This document shows, piece by piece, positions 35,242 to 43,946 of a DNA stretch of 50,295 nt. The position numbers were made by a program, and so were the translations under genes. Each line of letters opens with the position of its first letter. The first letter of the stretch is position 1. The stretch comes from an uncultured Eubacteriales bacterium (GTDB taxonomy: Bacteria; Bacillota; Clostridia; Oscillospirales; Acutalibacteraceae): positions 1 through 50,295 of the forward strand of contig ONBJ01000004.1 of the NCBI GenBank assembly GCA_900316025.1, written 5' to 3'. The notes below the pieces were generated by a model, which saw nothing but the letters and a program-made list of their open reading frames with translations, searched no databases and was not told the origin of the DNA.

Positions 35242-35967
35242 ATGTACGATATAGATATAAGCGTATGGATTTGGATATTCGTAATTATTTTTATCATATT
35301 TTTAATAAGTCGTTATTTTAATAATCCGTTTACTTATCCATTGATTAAAAATACTATAGATATATCTGGGCGAAAAAAGCCGTCATATGATGAATGTATT
35401 GACCAGTGGATTATTGATCATAAAAGTTATGATATAAATAAAAATTATGAACGAGTATTAAATCAATGGAATAGTAATAATGAACGAATTTTAAACGGAG
35501 TTATTATTGGGAAAAAATACAAAGCTGAAATATGTGACAATATGAAACATAGGGTAATGAGTGATGAATACCCAATATTCCAGTTCGTTTTTATTCGCAA
35601 ACAGACTAGATATAAGCAAATAAATTATCAAAAAATAGCATATAAGGTTGATAATGTTGAACATGTTAGTGAATTGACATTAAATGACATGCTTAAAATT
35701 GAAAATTCATTAAAAAAAATAGATTATCAAACAACGAGAAAAAAATATAAGTCTAAAGAACAAAGAAAATTGATGACAAAGGAGTTAAGAAGAAAGGTTA
35801 TAGAAAGAGATAATTATACTTGTCAAATTTGTGGTAAATATATGCCTGATGAAGTTGGACTCCAAATAGATCACATTATTTCTATTAATAAAGGTGGAAA
35901 AACAATAGAGAGTAACTTGCAGGTTCTTTGTGATAAATGTAATTATAAAAAGGGTTCTAAAAAATAA
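35242..35967 (+). CDS. AT-rich membrane-anchored HNH nuclease-domain protein
   Basis: A transmembrane helix (about residues 7-27, rich in Ile, Phe and Trp) is followed by an unrecognised middle region (about 30-185) and a C-terminal HNH domain: RRKVIERDNYTCQICGKYM, LQIDHIISINKGGKTIESNLQVLCDKCNYKKG, with both CxxC zinc pairs and the D-H of the active site. Base composition is much more AT-rich than secA or the gene after it, which suggests recent transfer. The ATG at 35242 is 16 bases from GGAGG, and a nearer ATG (35232) meets an immediate stop, so translation may be weak. Role unknown; defence or mobile-element association is a guess. Confidence 0.7.
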   Translation: MYDIDISVWIWIFVIIFIIFLISRYFNNPFTYPLIKNTIDISGRKKPSYDECIDQWIIDHKSYDINKNYERVLNQWNSNNERILNGVIIGKKYKAEICDNMKHRVMSDEYPIFQFVFIRKQTRYKQINYQKIAYKVDNVEHVSELTLNDMLKIENSLKKIDYQTTRKKYKSKEQRKLMTKELRRKVIERDNYTCQICGKYMPDEVGLQIDHIISINKGGKTIESNLQVLCDKCNYKKGSKK

Positions 35968-36030
35968 TATAATAAAACCCTTTAAATTTTAAAATATATT
36001 ACAACTGTTTACAACTTTTGAAAAATTACG

Positions 36031-36073
36031 CTGTATATTGTGCGAGCAGCAAATTTAATTTCACTATATACAG
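36031..36073. promoter_or_regulatory. Imperfect inverted repeat upstream of the MetY-type gene
   Basis: CTGTATATTGTG (36031-36042) pairs with CACTATATACAG (36062-36073) with one mismatch and a 19-nt loop. It lies 60 bp before the start and could be an operator or leader stem. Confidence 0.4.
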
Positions 36074-36132
36074 TGTCAAAAATTAAAACTTGGAAACTGG
36101 TAAATATATTATTAAGCGGAGGAATAAATAAA

Positions 36133-37395
36133 ATGAAAGATGAAACAAAATGTCTGCACGCAGGCTATAAGCCTAAGAATGCAGAACCCAGAGTAATGCC
36201 GATAGTACAAAGCACAACATATGTGTATGATTCGACTGAGGAAGTAGCGTCAGTATTTGACCAGCCTATGAAGTCGCTGATATATTCAAGATTTGCAAAT
36301 CCCACAGTTATGGCGGTAGAAAACAAAATAGCTGAGCTTGAAGGCGGAGTAGGAGCAATGTGCACATCTTCGGGACAGGCAGCAACCTTGCTTTCAATAC
36401 TCAACCTTTGTGAAGCTGGCGACAGCTTTATAAGCACACCTGAGATATACGGCGGTACGGTAAATCTGTTTTCGTTCACATTTAAAAAGATGGGAATAGA
36501 GTGCATATTTGTAGACCCTGAATCAAGTGATGAGGAAATATCGAAAGCATTCAAGCCCAATACAAAGGCGGTTTTCGGAGAAACAATAGCAAATCCTGCA
36601 CTTACGGTATTCGACATAGAGCGTTTTGCAAGAATAGCACATGAGCATAATGTACCGCTTATAGTTGACAATACATTTGCAACACCTGTTCTGTGCAAGC
36701 CCTTTGATTTCGGTGCAGATATAGTAGTACATTCCACATCTAAGTATATGGACGGACACGCTGTACAGGTAGGCGGAGTTATCGTTGACAGCGGAAAGTT
36801 TGACTGGAAAAAAGGAAACTTCCCTGGAATAAACGAGCCTGACGAGTCATATCACGGAATTTCATATACAGAAACCTACGGAAATATGGCATATATCGTA
36901 AAGGCAAGAATGCAGCTTATGAGAGATTTCGGAGTATATCCGGCAGCACACTCAGCATTTATGCTCAATTTAGGTCTTGAAACTCTCGCAGTAAGAATGA
37001 AGCAGTACTGTGAGAATGCTATGACAGTTGCCAAGTATCTTGAAAGCAGTGACAAAATAGAAAGCGTGAAATACCCCGGTCTTGATAGTGATAAGTGCTA
37101 TGAGCTTGGTAAAAAGTATCTTAAGGGCTGCAGCGGAGTAATTTCCTTTGTAATAAAGGGAGGAAAGGAAGCAGCTATGAAGTTTATGAACTCACTTGAG
37201 CTTGCTTCAAACGAGGTACACGTAGCGGATATAAGAACCTGTGTTCTGCACCCTGCAAGCGAAACTCACCGTCAGCTTACGGACGAGCAGCTTGTTGCAG
37301 CAGGAATAGACAGCGGAATGGTACGTTTTTCTGTAGGTCTGGAAAATGTAGATGATATTATCGCAGATTTGGAAAAAGGACTGTCTGCTATATAA
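36133..37395 (+). CDS. PLP-dependent O-acetylhomoserine sulfhydrylase-type enzyme (MetY/Cys-Met family)
   Basis: Trans-sulfuration family enzyme making homocysteine or a related thiol from O-acetylhomoserine. 420 residues. Signatures are TKCLHAGYKP, IYSRFANPTVMAVENKIAELEGG, SSGQAATLLSILNL, the PLP Asp in LIVDNTFATP and the PLP Lys in VHSTSKYMDGHA; YHGISYTETYGNMAYIVKARMQLMRDFG and HPASETHRQLTDEQL fit MetY better than cystathionine gamma-synthase. A methionine gamma-lyase role is possible. GCGGAGG precedes the ATG at 36133; earlier in-frame starts lack a site. Confidence 0.88.
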   Translation: MKDETKCLHAGYKPKNAEPRVMPIVQSTTYVYDSTEEVASVFDQPMKSLIYSRFANPTVMAVENKIAELEGGVGAMCTSSGQAATLLSILNLCEAGDSFISTPEIYGGTVNLFSFTFKKMGIECIFVDPESSDEEISKAFKPNTKAVFGETIANPALTVFDIERFARIAHEHNVPLIVDNTFATPVLCKPFDFGADIVVHSTSKYMDGHAVQVGGVIVDSGKFDWKKGNFPGINEPDESYHGISYTETYGNMAYIVKARMQLMRDFGVYPAAHSAFMLNLGLETLAVRMKQYCENAMTVAKYLESSDKIESVKYPGLDSDKCYELGKKYLKGCSGVISFVIKGGKEAAMKFMNSLELASNEVHVADIRTCVLHPASETHRQLTDEQLVAAGIDSGMVRFSVGLENVDDIIADLEKGLSAI

Positions 37396-37453
37396 ATGCT
37401 GAAATTGATAATTTTCAGTCAGTTTCGGAATTTGCGCAATTTAATAAAGTTTA

Positions 37454-37482
37454 TTGATATAACTGTTATTTTGTGCTAAAAT
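37454..37482 (+). promoter_or_regulatory. Promoter of the DtxR-family gene
   Basis: TTGATA and TAAAAT with a 17-bp spacer, about 42 bp before the ATG. Confidence 0.6.
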
Positions 37483-37523
37483 GTAATAAAGTAATAAAAT
37501 ATCGGGAGAGTTTGGATTATATT

Positions 37524-37904
37524 ATGAAAATACAGGAATCTGCTGAAAATTATCTTGAAGCTATATTGATTATAAAAGAGCGTAACGGAGAGGTACGTTC
37601 TGTAGACGTAGTAAATGAGCTTGGATTTTCAAAGCCGAGTATAAGTGTAGCGATGAAAAACCTCAGAGAGAACGGGTATATAACTATGGATTCAAAGGGA
37701 TTTATAGAGCTTACGGACAAAGGCTTTGAGATAGCAAATACGATGTATGAAAGGCATAAGCTTTTTACAAAGTGGCTTATTGAACTTGGAGTAAGTGAGA
37801 ATACGGCTCAGGAAGATGCTTGTCGTATGGAACACGTTATAAGTGCGGAAACCTTTTCGGCAATTAAAAATCACATATCAGGGTGTAATGCGGAAAAAAT
37901 GTAA
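37524..37904 (+). CDS. DtxR/MntR-family metal-dependent regulator
   Basis: Winged-helix repressor of 127 residues. ESAENYLEAILIIKERNGEVRSVDVVNELGFSKPSISVAMKNLRENGYI is the DNA-binding domain; the dimerisation part has RHKLFTKWLIELGV and EEDACRMEH-like metal ligands (QEDACRMEHVIS). It lacks the extra SH3-like domain of DtxR, like MntR/TroR forms. No metal transporter is adjacent, so the target metal is unclear. ATG at 37524; GGGAGAG lies 14 bases upstream. Confidence 0.88.
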   Translation: MKIQESAENYLEAILIIKERNGEVRSVDVVNELGFSKPSISVAMKNLRENGYITMDSKGFIELTDKGFEIANTMYERHKLFTKWLIELGVSENTAQEDACRMEHVISAETFSAIKNHISGCNAEKM

Positions 37905-37949
37905 TCGTAAGCATTATAACCTTTTGCAGAGTAATTTGCAGAGTAAAGA

Positions 37950-37989
37950 GTTCGGGCAGATTTGCTTAATAAAGTAAATCTGCCCGAAC
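37950..37989. terminator. Bidirectional hairpin between convergent genes
   Basis: A 14-bp perfect stem GTTCGGGCAGATTT pairs with 37976-37989, followed by ATTATGTTTTT. It separates the DtxR-type gene from the zinc-ribbon gene on the other strand. Confidence 0.65.
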
Positions 37990-38047
37990 ATTATGTTTTT
38001 CAAAATTTACAGAATATGGGTATTGCACGGTTTCAGAACGTTTATTC

Positions 38048-38992
38048 TTAATCGTTAAGGGAAAGACCGAGGTCGAAATCGTCGAAATCATCGTCCTGTT
38101 CCCAAGGAAATTCCGAAGCAAATTCATCTAACATTTCCGAAGGTATTTCGTCCAACAATTCTGAAAATGTTGATTTGTTATCGGGATATGTTCTCGGATT
38201 TGCAAAACCGGGATACATAAACAATGCAATAAAACCTTCTGCAATAAACAAAATTACAAGAATTATAATTAAGATTGTCAAGCCCTTAGAAGAACGTTTT
38301 TTGGAGTTCGATGTATTCTGAGGTTCTGCCTGTCCGTACTGAGGTAACGACTGCGGCTGAATTTCCTGCTGTCCGTACTGAGGTAAAGCAGACTGTGACG
38401 GCTTTGGCTGAGATTGCTGCATCTGCTGCGGCTGCTGATTAGTCTGAGGCTGATTGTACTGAGGGAAAGTCTGAGTTTGCTCAGGCTGAGCCTGTTTTTG
38501 CGGATTAGGCTTTTTAGGCTGCTGCTGTGTCTGCGGTTGCTGATTAGCCTGAGGCTGATTGTACTGAGGGAAAGTCTGAGTTTGCTCAGGCTGAGCCTGC
38601 TTTTGGAGATTAGGCTTTTTGGGCTGCTGCTGTGTCTGCGGCTGCTGATTAGCCTGAGGCTGATTGTGCTGAGGGAAAGTCTGAGGCTGATTGGTCTGAT
38701 ATTGTTGTGTGTACGGCTTGTTATAGCCTGTTGATGATTTAGGCTGAGCGTACTGCTGCTGTACAGACGGTGCTGCCTGTTTGGGGTATGATGTCTGTTG
38801 CTGCTGAGGGTATTTGTTTTGTTGTGACTGCTGGGGCTGCTGAGGCTGACGGAACTGGTACTGTGCATTCTGAGCTTGTGCAGAGTTCTGAACAGGAGCG
38901 GCTTCATCTGAATACACAGGCTTTCCGCATGAGGGACAGAAGCGGGTTTGCGGTTGAAGTCTTGTACCGCATTTATCACAAAAATTAGCCAT
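38048..38992 (-). CDS. Zinc-ribbon, Gln/Pro-rich membrane protein
   Basis: 314 residues. An N-terminal double zinc ribbon (CDKCG..FCPSCGKPV) is followed by a Gln/Pro-rich region (about 30-235) built partly from 35-residue repeats beginning QTFPQ; a basic stop precedes a transmembrane helix (about 242-265, LTILIIILVILFIAEGFIAL) and an acidic tail (EFPWEQDDDFDDFD). So the ribbon is probably cytosolic and the tail outside, or the reverse. AAGGAGG precedes the ATG. It overlaps nothing and lies 12 bp after the next gene, forming a two-gene unit. Function unknown. Confidence 0.75.
   Translation of the reverse strand: MANFCDKCGTRLQPQTRFCPSCGKPVYSDEAAPVQNSAQAQNAQYQFRQPQQPQQSQQNKYPQQQQTSYPKQAAPSVQQQYAQPKSSTGYNKPYTQQYQTNQPQTFPQHNQPQANQQPQTQQQPKKPNLQKQAQPEQTQTFPQYNQPQANQQPQTQQQPKKPNPQKQAQPEQTQTFPQYNQPQTNQQPQQMQQSQPKPSQSALPQYGQQEIQPQSLPQYGQAEPQNTSNSKKRSSKGLTILIIILVILFIAEGFIALFMYPGFANPRTYPDNKSTFSELLDEIPSEMLDEFASEFPWEQDDDFDDFDLGLSLND
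38425..38705 (-). repeat. 105-bp in-gene tandem repeat
   Basis: The motif GAGGGAAAG recurs at 38461, 38566 and 38671, exactly 105 bp apart, encoding near-identical 35-residue Gln/Pro/Lys units. Copy number is likely to vary between strains. Confidence 0.85.
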
Positions 38993-39004
38993 TTTAAAAC
39001 CTCC

Positions 39005-39874
39005 TTACGGTCTGACAAGAGCAATAGCAGCAGATGTTCCATCGGGCCATGTAAAATCTCCGACAGCATACTCTTTGCTTCCGTCATAATAAAAATCTTT
39101 CAGTGTTAATTTCCCGCCTGAGCCTGTTGCGGTTATAGTACCTTCTGACCATGAGCCGTTAAAGGTTGATGACGGTGTATTGTCTTCCTGTGTTTTGTTG
39201 TCTGAGCCAATGAGTACATAATACCATGTGAACACAATTTTTGTACCCTTCTGTGAGGCTGAAATATCAACGTTGAAAAGATGTTTTGTATTTGCAGAGG
39301 AACTATCTGAGGAAATCATATATGCTTTCCAGCCGCCGAAAACAGAAGAAACCTCGTCCATTTTAACAGCGGAAGAAGGGAGCGACCATTTATAGCTTCC
39401 TTTTTTTGAATCAGATTTGAAATTCTTCACATCTGCAAGAGAGGGGTAATCGGTTGTACTCATTGTCTGAGAATCGGGCAGACTGGAATTGTCAGCACCT
39501 GTGCTGTTCTGAGTAGCTGCTGATGTCGGTTTTTCAGAAGATTTTTCAGAAGATGTCTGAGTAGATTCCGCCGTTGTTTCCTCAGAAGATTCGGCTGTAG
39601 CCTGTTCGGAGGTTTCCTCGGTGGAGTTCTGAGTATCAGCCTGTGTCGGTTTCTCTGTAGGTGCAGATGTCGGTTTCTGAGTAGCAGCCTGAGTATACGG
39701 TTGTGTTTCAATTTTTTGTGTTGACTTTTCGGTGCTTGACGATGTGGGGGTATTTTCCGAACCACCTTCGGGTGTTTTGAAAATATGCCAGTCTGTTATA
39801 AACGAAAAGAGTATCACAGCAAGCAGTGCAACGTCAAAAATTCCTAAAATGATTGCAATTATCTTTTTTGCCAA
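39005..39874 (-). CDS. Anchored extracellular protein with Thr/Ser/Gln/Glu linker
   Basis: 289 residues. N-terminal transmembrane helix (about 3-26), then a Thr/Ser/Glu/Gln-rich linker with repeated PTSAPTEKPTQ-like units (about 40-140), and a C-terminal beta-rich domain (about 150-289) containing WKAYMISSDSS, IVFTWYYVLIG, FNGSW and TWPDGTSAAIALVRP. I recognise no family. TTG at 39874 is chosen because AAGGAAG sits 7-8 bases before it; a GTG three codons upstream overlaps the site. First gene of the two-gene unit with the zinc-ribbon protein; both may sense or modify the envelope. Confidence 0.72.
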   Translation of the reverse strand: MAKKIIAIILGIFDVALLAVILFSFITDWHIFKTPEGGSENTPTSSSTEKSTQKIETQPYTQAATQKPTSAPTEKPTQADTQNSTEETSEQATAESSEETTAESTQTSSEKSSEKPTSAATQNSTGADNSSLPDSQTMSTTDYPSLADVKNFKSDSKKGSYKWSLPSSAVKMDEVSSVFGGWKAYMISSDSSSANTKHLFNVDISASQKGTKIVFTWYYVLIGSDNKTQEDNTPSSTFNGSWSEGTITATGSGGKLTLKDFYYDGSKEYAVGDFTWPDGTSAAIALVRP

Positions 39875-39919
39875 AAAAACCACTTCCTTGATTTAATTTT
39901 TGGAATACAACCCAAGCTA

Positions 39920-39949
39920 ATTATATACCACAAAGACATAATAGTGCAA
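39920..39949 (-). promoter_or_regulatory. Promoter of the two-gene unit at 38048-39874
   Basis: Minus-strand TTGCAC and TATAAT with an 18-bp spacer, about 45 bp before the start. Confidence 0.6.
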
Positions 39950-39957
39950 TAAGACAG

Positions 39958-39982
39958 GATAATTTGGCACGTACAAATTATC
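39958..39982. promoter_or_regulatory. Inverted repeat upstream of the -35 box, possible operator
   Basis: GATAATTTG pairs with CAAATTATC around a 7-nt loop. It lies next to the minus-strand -35. The rest of the 334-bp divergent gap shows only the two promoters and AT-rich DNA. Confidence 0.4.
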
Positions 39983-40102
39983 TTGCTATATTTTGATAAA
40001 AAAGTACAAAATACACAATGTACAAATGCAGTGTACTGTTGAAACTATATTATTCCGCTTTATTAAAAAGCTTTATTTATGTGAAACTGCGAATGGTAGT
40101 GC

Positions 40103-40131
40103 TTGAATTTTGATTTGAGTTGATATATAAT
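40103..40131 (+). promoter_or_regulatory. Promoter of the cyclophilin gene
   Basis: TTGAAT and TATAAT with a 17-bp spacer, about 75 bp before the ATG. Confidence 0.65.
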
Positions 40132-40208
40132 ATAACTCGCTTAAAAATCATCTTAAAATAAAATTAAGATTGAAAAACTATGAATTTGAAAAAGGAGTTT
40201 TTAAAATT

Positions 40209-40727
40209 ATGAGCAATCCTGTTTTTAGAATTGAAATGGAAAACGGAGATGTTATAAAAGGAGAGCTTTATCCCGAAGTTGCTCCCAATACCGTAAACAA
40301 CTTTATAAGTCTTGCAAACAGCGGTTATTACAACGGACTTAATTTTCACAGGGTTATATATGGATTTATGATACAGGGCGGATGTCCCAACGGAACAGGT
40401 ATGGGAAATCCCGGTTATTCCATAAAAGGCGAGTTTTCAGGCAACGGCTTTAAAAACGACCTTAAGCATACAGCAGGAGTGTTGTCAATGGCACGTTCTA
40501 TGATGCCCGATTCAGCAGGCTCACAGTTTTTTATAATGCACAGGGACGCACCTCACCTTGACGGTTCTTATGCTGCATTCGGAAAAGTAACGGAAGGTAT
40601 GGAAGTTGTGAATGCCATAGCCGAATGCGATACCGATTTCAGGGACAGACCTATAGACCCTCAGGTTATAAAAAGCTTATCCGTAGATACACTGGGAGAA
40701 ATCTATCCTGAGCCTGAAAAAATCTGA
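40209..40727 (+). CDS. Cyclophilin-type peptidyl-prolyl cis-trans isomerase
   Basis: 172-residue cytosolic cyclophilin without signal peptide. Active-site features are NFHRVIYGFMIQGGCP (catalytic Arg, Phe and Met/Gln), GVLSMAR, SAGSQFFIMHRDAPHLDGSYAAFGKVTEGMEVV. The Trp of human cyclophilin is replaced by His (APHLDG), as in many bacterial forms. ATG at 40209 follows AAAGGAG. htpG is 63 bp downstream. Confidence 0.94.
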   Translation: MSNPVFRIEMENGDVIKGELYPEVAPNTVNNFISLANSGYYNGLNFHRVIYGFMIQGGCPNGTGMGNPGYSIKGEFSGNGFKNDLKHTAGVLSMARSMMPDSAGSQFFIMHRDAPHLDGSYAAFGKVTEGMEVVNAIAECDTDFRDRPIDPQVIKSLSVDTLGEIYPEPEKI

Positions 40728-40790
40728 TTTGAATAATTTTAAGTATTAATTTATGCTTATCGAATTTATCTTTAGAGAGGGAAATTAATT

Positions 40791-42674
40791 ATGGAAAAGA
40801 AAGATTTCAAAGCTGAATCCAAAAGACTTATGGAGCTTATGATTAACTCCATATACACACACAAGGAGATATTTTTAAGGGAAATAATATCAAATGCAAG
40901 TGATGCACTCGACAAGCTTCACTTCATATCTCTTACCGACGAAAAAGCACAGCAGCTCCCTGAGCTTTACATAAGCATTACGGCTGATAAGGAGAGCAGA
41001 ACTCTGAAAGTATCGGATAACGGTATCGGTATGAACAGGGAAGAGCTTGAGGAAAATCTCGGAACAATCGCAAAAAGCGGAAGTCTGCAATTTAAGAATG
41101 AGCTTAGCGAGGACGAAAAGACAGATATTATAGGACAGTTCGGAGTAGGTTTTTACTCAGCGTTTATGGTTGCCGATGAAGTTACGGTTATAAGCAGAAA
41201 ATACGACAGTGATAAGGCATACGTCTGGAAATCTGAAGGAGCTGACGGCTACACAATAAACGAAGCTCAGAAAGACAACTGCGGTACGGATATTATTATG
41301 CACCTCAGAGAAGACAGCGAGGACGAAGATTACTGTCAGTATCTTGAAAGCTATAAAATACAGTCATTGATAAAGAAGTATTCCGATTACATAAGTTATC
41401 CCATAAAGATGGAGGTTGAAAGCTCCGTAAATACTGCAAACGAGGGCGAAGAACCCAGATATGAGAAGGTAAGGGAAATAAAAACGCTTAACAGTATGGT
41501 TCCCATCTGGAGAAGAAACAAAAATGAGGTAACTCAGGAGGATTACAATAATTTCTATAAAGATAAATTTATGGATATGGCAGACCCTCTTCTTACCATA
41601 AGCGTAAGTGCAGACGGAACAGTATCATATAAGGCTTTGATGTTTGTGCCTTCCGAGCTTCCGTACGGATACTACACAAAGGAATCCGAAAAGGGCTTGC
41701 AGCTTTATTCAAACGGTGTAATGATAATGGATAAGTGCGAACAGCTTCTTCCCGATTACTTCAGATTTGTAAAGGGCGTAGTTGACTCTCAGGATTTGTC
41801 ACTCAATATTTCACGTGAGCTTTTGCAGCACGACAGACAGCTTAAAATAATAGCTAAAAATATAGAAAAGAAAATCAAGTCCGAGCTTTCAAAACTGCTT
41901 AAAAACAGTCCTGAAAAATACGAAAAATTCTGGAAAGCCTTTGGTTTGCAGATTAAGTACGGTATAGCTTCATCTTACGGTATGAACAAGGATATTTTGC
42001 AGGATTTGCTTGTTTTCAGAAGCTCATCTGCCGACGGATATACTACACTTGCGGATTATGTGTCGAGAATGCCCGAATCACAGAAATATATTTATTATGC
42101 CTGCGGTGATACTGACGAAAGAATAAAAGCTCTCCCTCAGACCGAGCTTTGCAGGGAAAAAGGATATGAGTTCCTGTATTTTACAGATGAAATAGATGAA
42201 TTTGTTGCAAAAACACTGATTAACTATGACGGAAAGACAATACTTTCTATAGCTTCCGATATGGCGGAGCTTCAGTCAGATGAAGAAAAAGAAAAAACCG
42301 AAAAGCAGGCAGAGGAAAACAAAGACTTGCTCGAATTTGTAACCAATACACTTGGCGGCAGAATCAAAAAGGCTGTAATTTCCAAAAATCTTAAATCACA
42401 CCCTGTATGCCTTTCGGCAGACGGAGCTGTTTCCATAGAAATGGAAAAATACTTTGCACAGATACCCGGCAGTGAGCCTAAACCCAAGGCTGATAAGGTT
42501 CTTGAACTTAATGCCGAACACGGAGCTTTTGAGGCTCTCAAAAATGCTTTTGGTTCAGATAAATCCAAAGCCGAAAAGCTTGCGAAAATTCTCTACAGTC
42601 AGGCTGCACTCATAGCAGGACTTCAGATTGATAACCCTGTTGAGTTCTGTGACCTTGTATGTGAGTTGTTCTGA
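40791..42674 (+). CDS. htpG: Hsp90-family chaperone HtpG
   Basis: ATP-dependent chaperone dimer. The N-terminal GHKL domain has IFLREIISNASDALDKL, VSDNGIGM and IGQFGVGFYSAFMVAD; the middle domain shows the conserved Arg in LNISRELLQHDRQLK; the C-terminal dimerisation domain is about 130 residues. 627 residues, full length. AGAGAGGG precedes the ATG. Pairing with a cyclophilin suggests a small folding operon. No CIRCE-type repeat is seen in front. Confidence 0.97.
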   Translation: MEKKDFKAESKRLMELMINSIYTHKEIFLREIISNASDALDKLHFISLTDEKAQQLPELYISITADKESRTLKVSDNGIGMNREELEENLGTIAKSGSLQFKNELSEDEKTDIIGQFGVGFYSAFMVADEVTVISRKYDSDKAYVWKSEGADGYTINEAQKDNCGTDIIMHLREDSEDEDYCQYLESYKIQSLIKKYSDYISYPIKMEVESSVNTANEGEEPRYEKVREIKTLNSMVPIWRRNKNEVTQEDYNNFYKDKFMDMADPLLTISVSADGTVSYKALMFVPSELPYGYYTKESEKGLQLYSNGVMIMDKCEQLLPDYFRFVKGVVDSQDLSLNISRELLQHDRQLKIIAKNIEKKIKSELSKLLKNSPEKYEKFWKAFGLQIKYGIASSYGMNKDILQDLLVFRSSSADGYTTLADYVSRMPESQKYIYYACGDTDERIKALPQTELCREKGYEFLYFTDEIDEFVAKTLINYDGKTILSIASDMAELQSDEEKEKTEKQAEENKDLLEFVTNTLGGRIKKAVISKNLKSHPVCLSADGAVSIEMEKYFAQIPGSEPKPKADKVLELNAEHGAFEALKNAFGSDKSKAEKLAKILYSQAALIAGLQIDNPVEFCDLVCELF

Positions 42675-42680
42675 TAAATT

Positions 42681-43736
42681 ATGAATAATAATCAATCTGT
42701 AAAGCAGAACAACAGGGTTGAATGGATTGACCTGGCAAAGGGTTTGACAATGCTTTTGGTCGTAGTCGGTCACTGCCTTTATATTCCGGGACAGACTATA
42801 CCGTTATTAAGATTAGTAAGAGGACTGATTTTTTCTTTTCATATGCTGTTGTTTTTTGTATTGAGTATGGTAACCTATAAATTATCCGATACAAACGATA
42901 TGCTTGTCCGAAAAGCAGAAAAAGCGTTCAGACATCTTATTATTCCAACGTGTGTGCTGTTTTCTTTACAAACGGTATTGTATTTTTTACTGGAACGGAA
43001 AGATGAATCCATATCATTTTTCCTTGCAAAAACCGTTAATACTTTTATATATTCAAGTGGTGTTGAAATCAGAGTCGGCAGTGAAGTCATTCCTGAAATA
43101 GGAATGATATGGTTCTTTGTTGCTTTGTTTTTATCAAGGACACTTTATGATTATCTGCATTTAAAGCTCAGTAAAAAAAGGTTTATCATAGCAATCTGTC
43201 TGTTATCTGTAGTGGGAGTTGTTATGAGAAGAATACAATATCTTCCGTTTTCTTTTGATATAGTATTAGCAATAATGCCTTTTTTGTATTTCGGAGAATA
43301 TTTAAAAAAAGTTGATTTAAGAAAAAAACTGCTTATATACAGTGTTGTTTCCTTGATTATATGGTTAATAACCTTCGGAGTGCAGTTTTTTATTAATGGT
43401 ATATACTTGGAGTTAGCACAGAGAAGTTATCCCTTATATCCGCTTTGCTTTTTGACTGCGGCAGCAGGTGTGTTTTTCGTAATCTGTTTAAGCAATATTC
43501 TTATGAAGATTCGTAAGGTAATGATTCCGTTTATTTTCATTGGAAGAAATTCTATGTATTTTTTCTGGGCACATATTATGGATTATGTTTTACAGCCTGT
43601 CTGGGAAGATAACTCTCAGCCTGTAAAAATGGTTTTATTAAGACTTTTAATTGATATCATTTTATTTATTGCTATTGTTTTTTCAGTAAAGCTTATAAAG
43701 CACTTGACAAGCAAAATAAAAGAACTGAAACCGTAA
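42681..43736 (+). CDS. Acyltransferase 3 family membrane protein
   Basis: Ten or so transmembrane helices in 351 residues. RVEWIDLAKGLTMLLVVVGHCLYIPGQ contains the family His; FIFIGRNSMYFFWAHI matches the late helix. These proteins O-acetylate or succinylate surface glycans with acyl-CoA. It starts six bases after htpG but is followed by a terminator, and it begins the second group of glycan-related genes. Confidence 0.9.
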   Translation: MNNNQSVKQNNRVEWIDLAKGLTMLLVVVGHCLYIPGQTIPLLRLVRGLIFSFHMLLFFVLSMVTYKLSDTNDMLVRKAEKAFRHLIIPTCVLFSLQTVLYFLLERKDESISFFLAKTVNTFIYSSGVEIRVGSEVIPEIGMIWFFVALFLSRTLYDYLHLKLSKKRFIIAICLLSVVGVVMRRIQYLPFSFDIVLAIMPFLYFGEYLKKVDLRKKLLIYSVVSLIIWLITFGVQFFINGIYLELAQRSYPLYPLCFLTAAAGVFFVICLSNILMKIRKVMIPFIFIGRNSMYFFWAHIMDYVLQPVWEDNSQPVKMVLLRLLIDIILFIAIVFSVKLIKHLTSKIKELKP

Positions 43737-43770
43737 ACGTATACAGTCAACTCTATAAAGACGATAAGAA

Positions 43771-43807
43771 CTTAAACACTGCCAATTTAAGACAGTGTTT
43801 AAGTTTT
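43771..43807 (+). terminator. Intrinsic terminator after the acyltransferase gene
   Basis: CTTAAACACTG (43771-43781) pairs with CAGTGTTTAAG (43793-43803), then TTTT. Confidence 0.75.
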
Positions 43808-43829
43808 GTGATTCCGGAAATAACTGTTC

Positions 43830-43858
43830 TTGATTTTCATTTCGGTTTTATGTATAAT
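43830..43858 (+). promoter_or_regulatory. Promoter of the aldolase-dehydrogenase-EpsG operon
   Basis: TTGATT and TATAAT with a 17-bp spacer; a TG lies directly before the -10 box. Confidence 0.65.
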
Positions 43859-43946
43859 TAAGGACAGATTGCTGATAAGATTAATTTTTGTTTTTTCGTA
43901 AAAAATATATTCTTTGAGTATAGGAATATTTTTCGGAGGGTGTAAT

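Noticed and set aside
38414-38734. Leu/Arg-rich ORF opposite the Gln-rich gene
   Set aside because: The repeated codons of the real minus-strand gene force an open frame on the other strand; the composition is artefactual.
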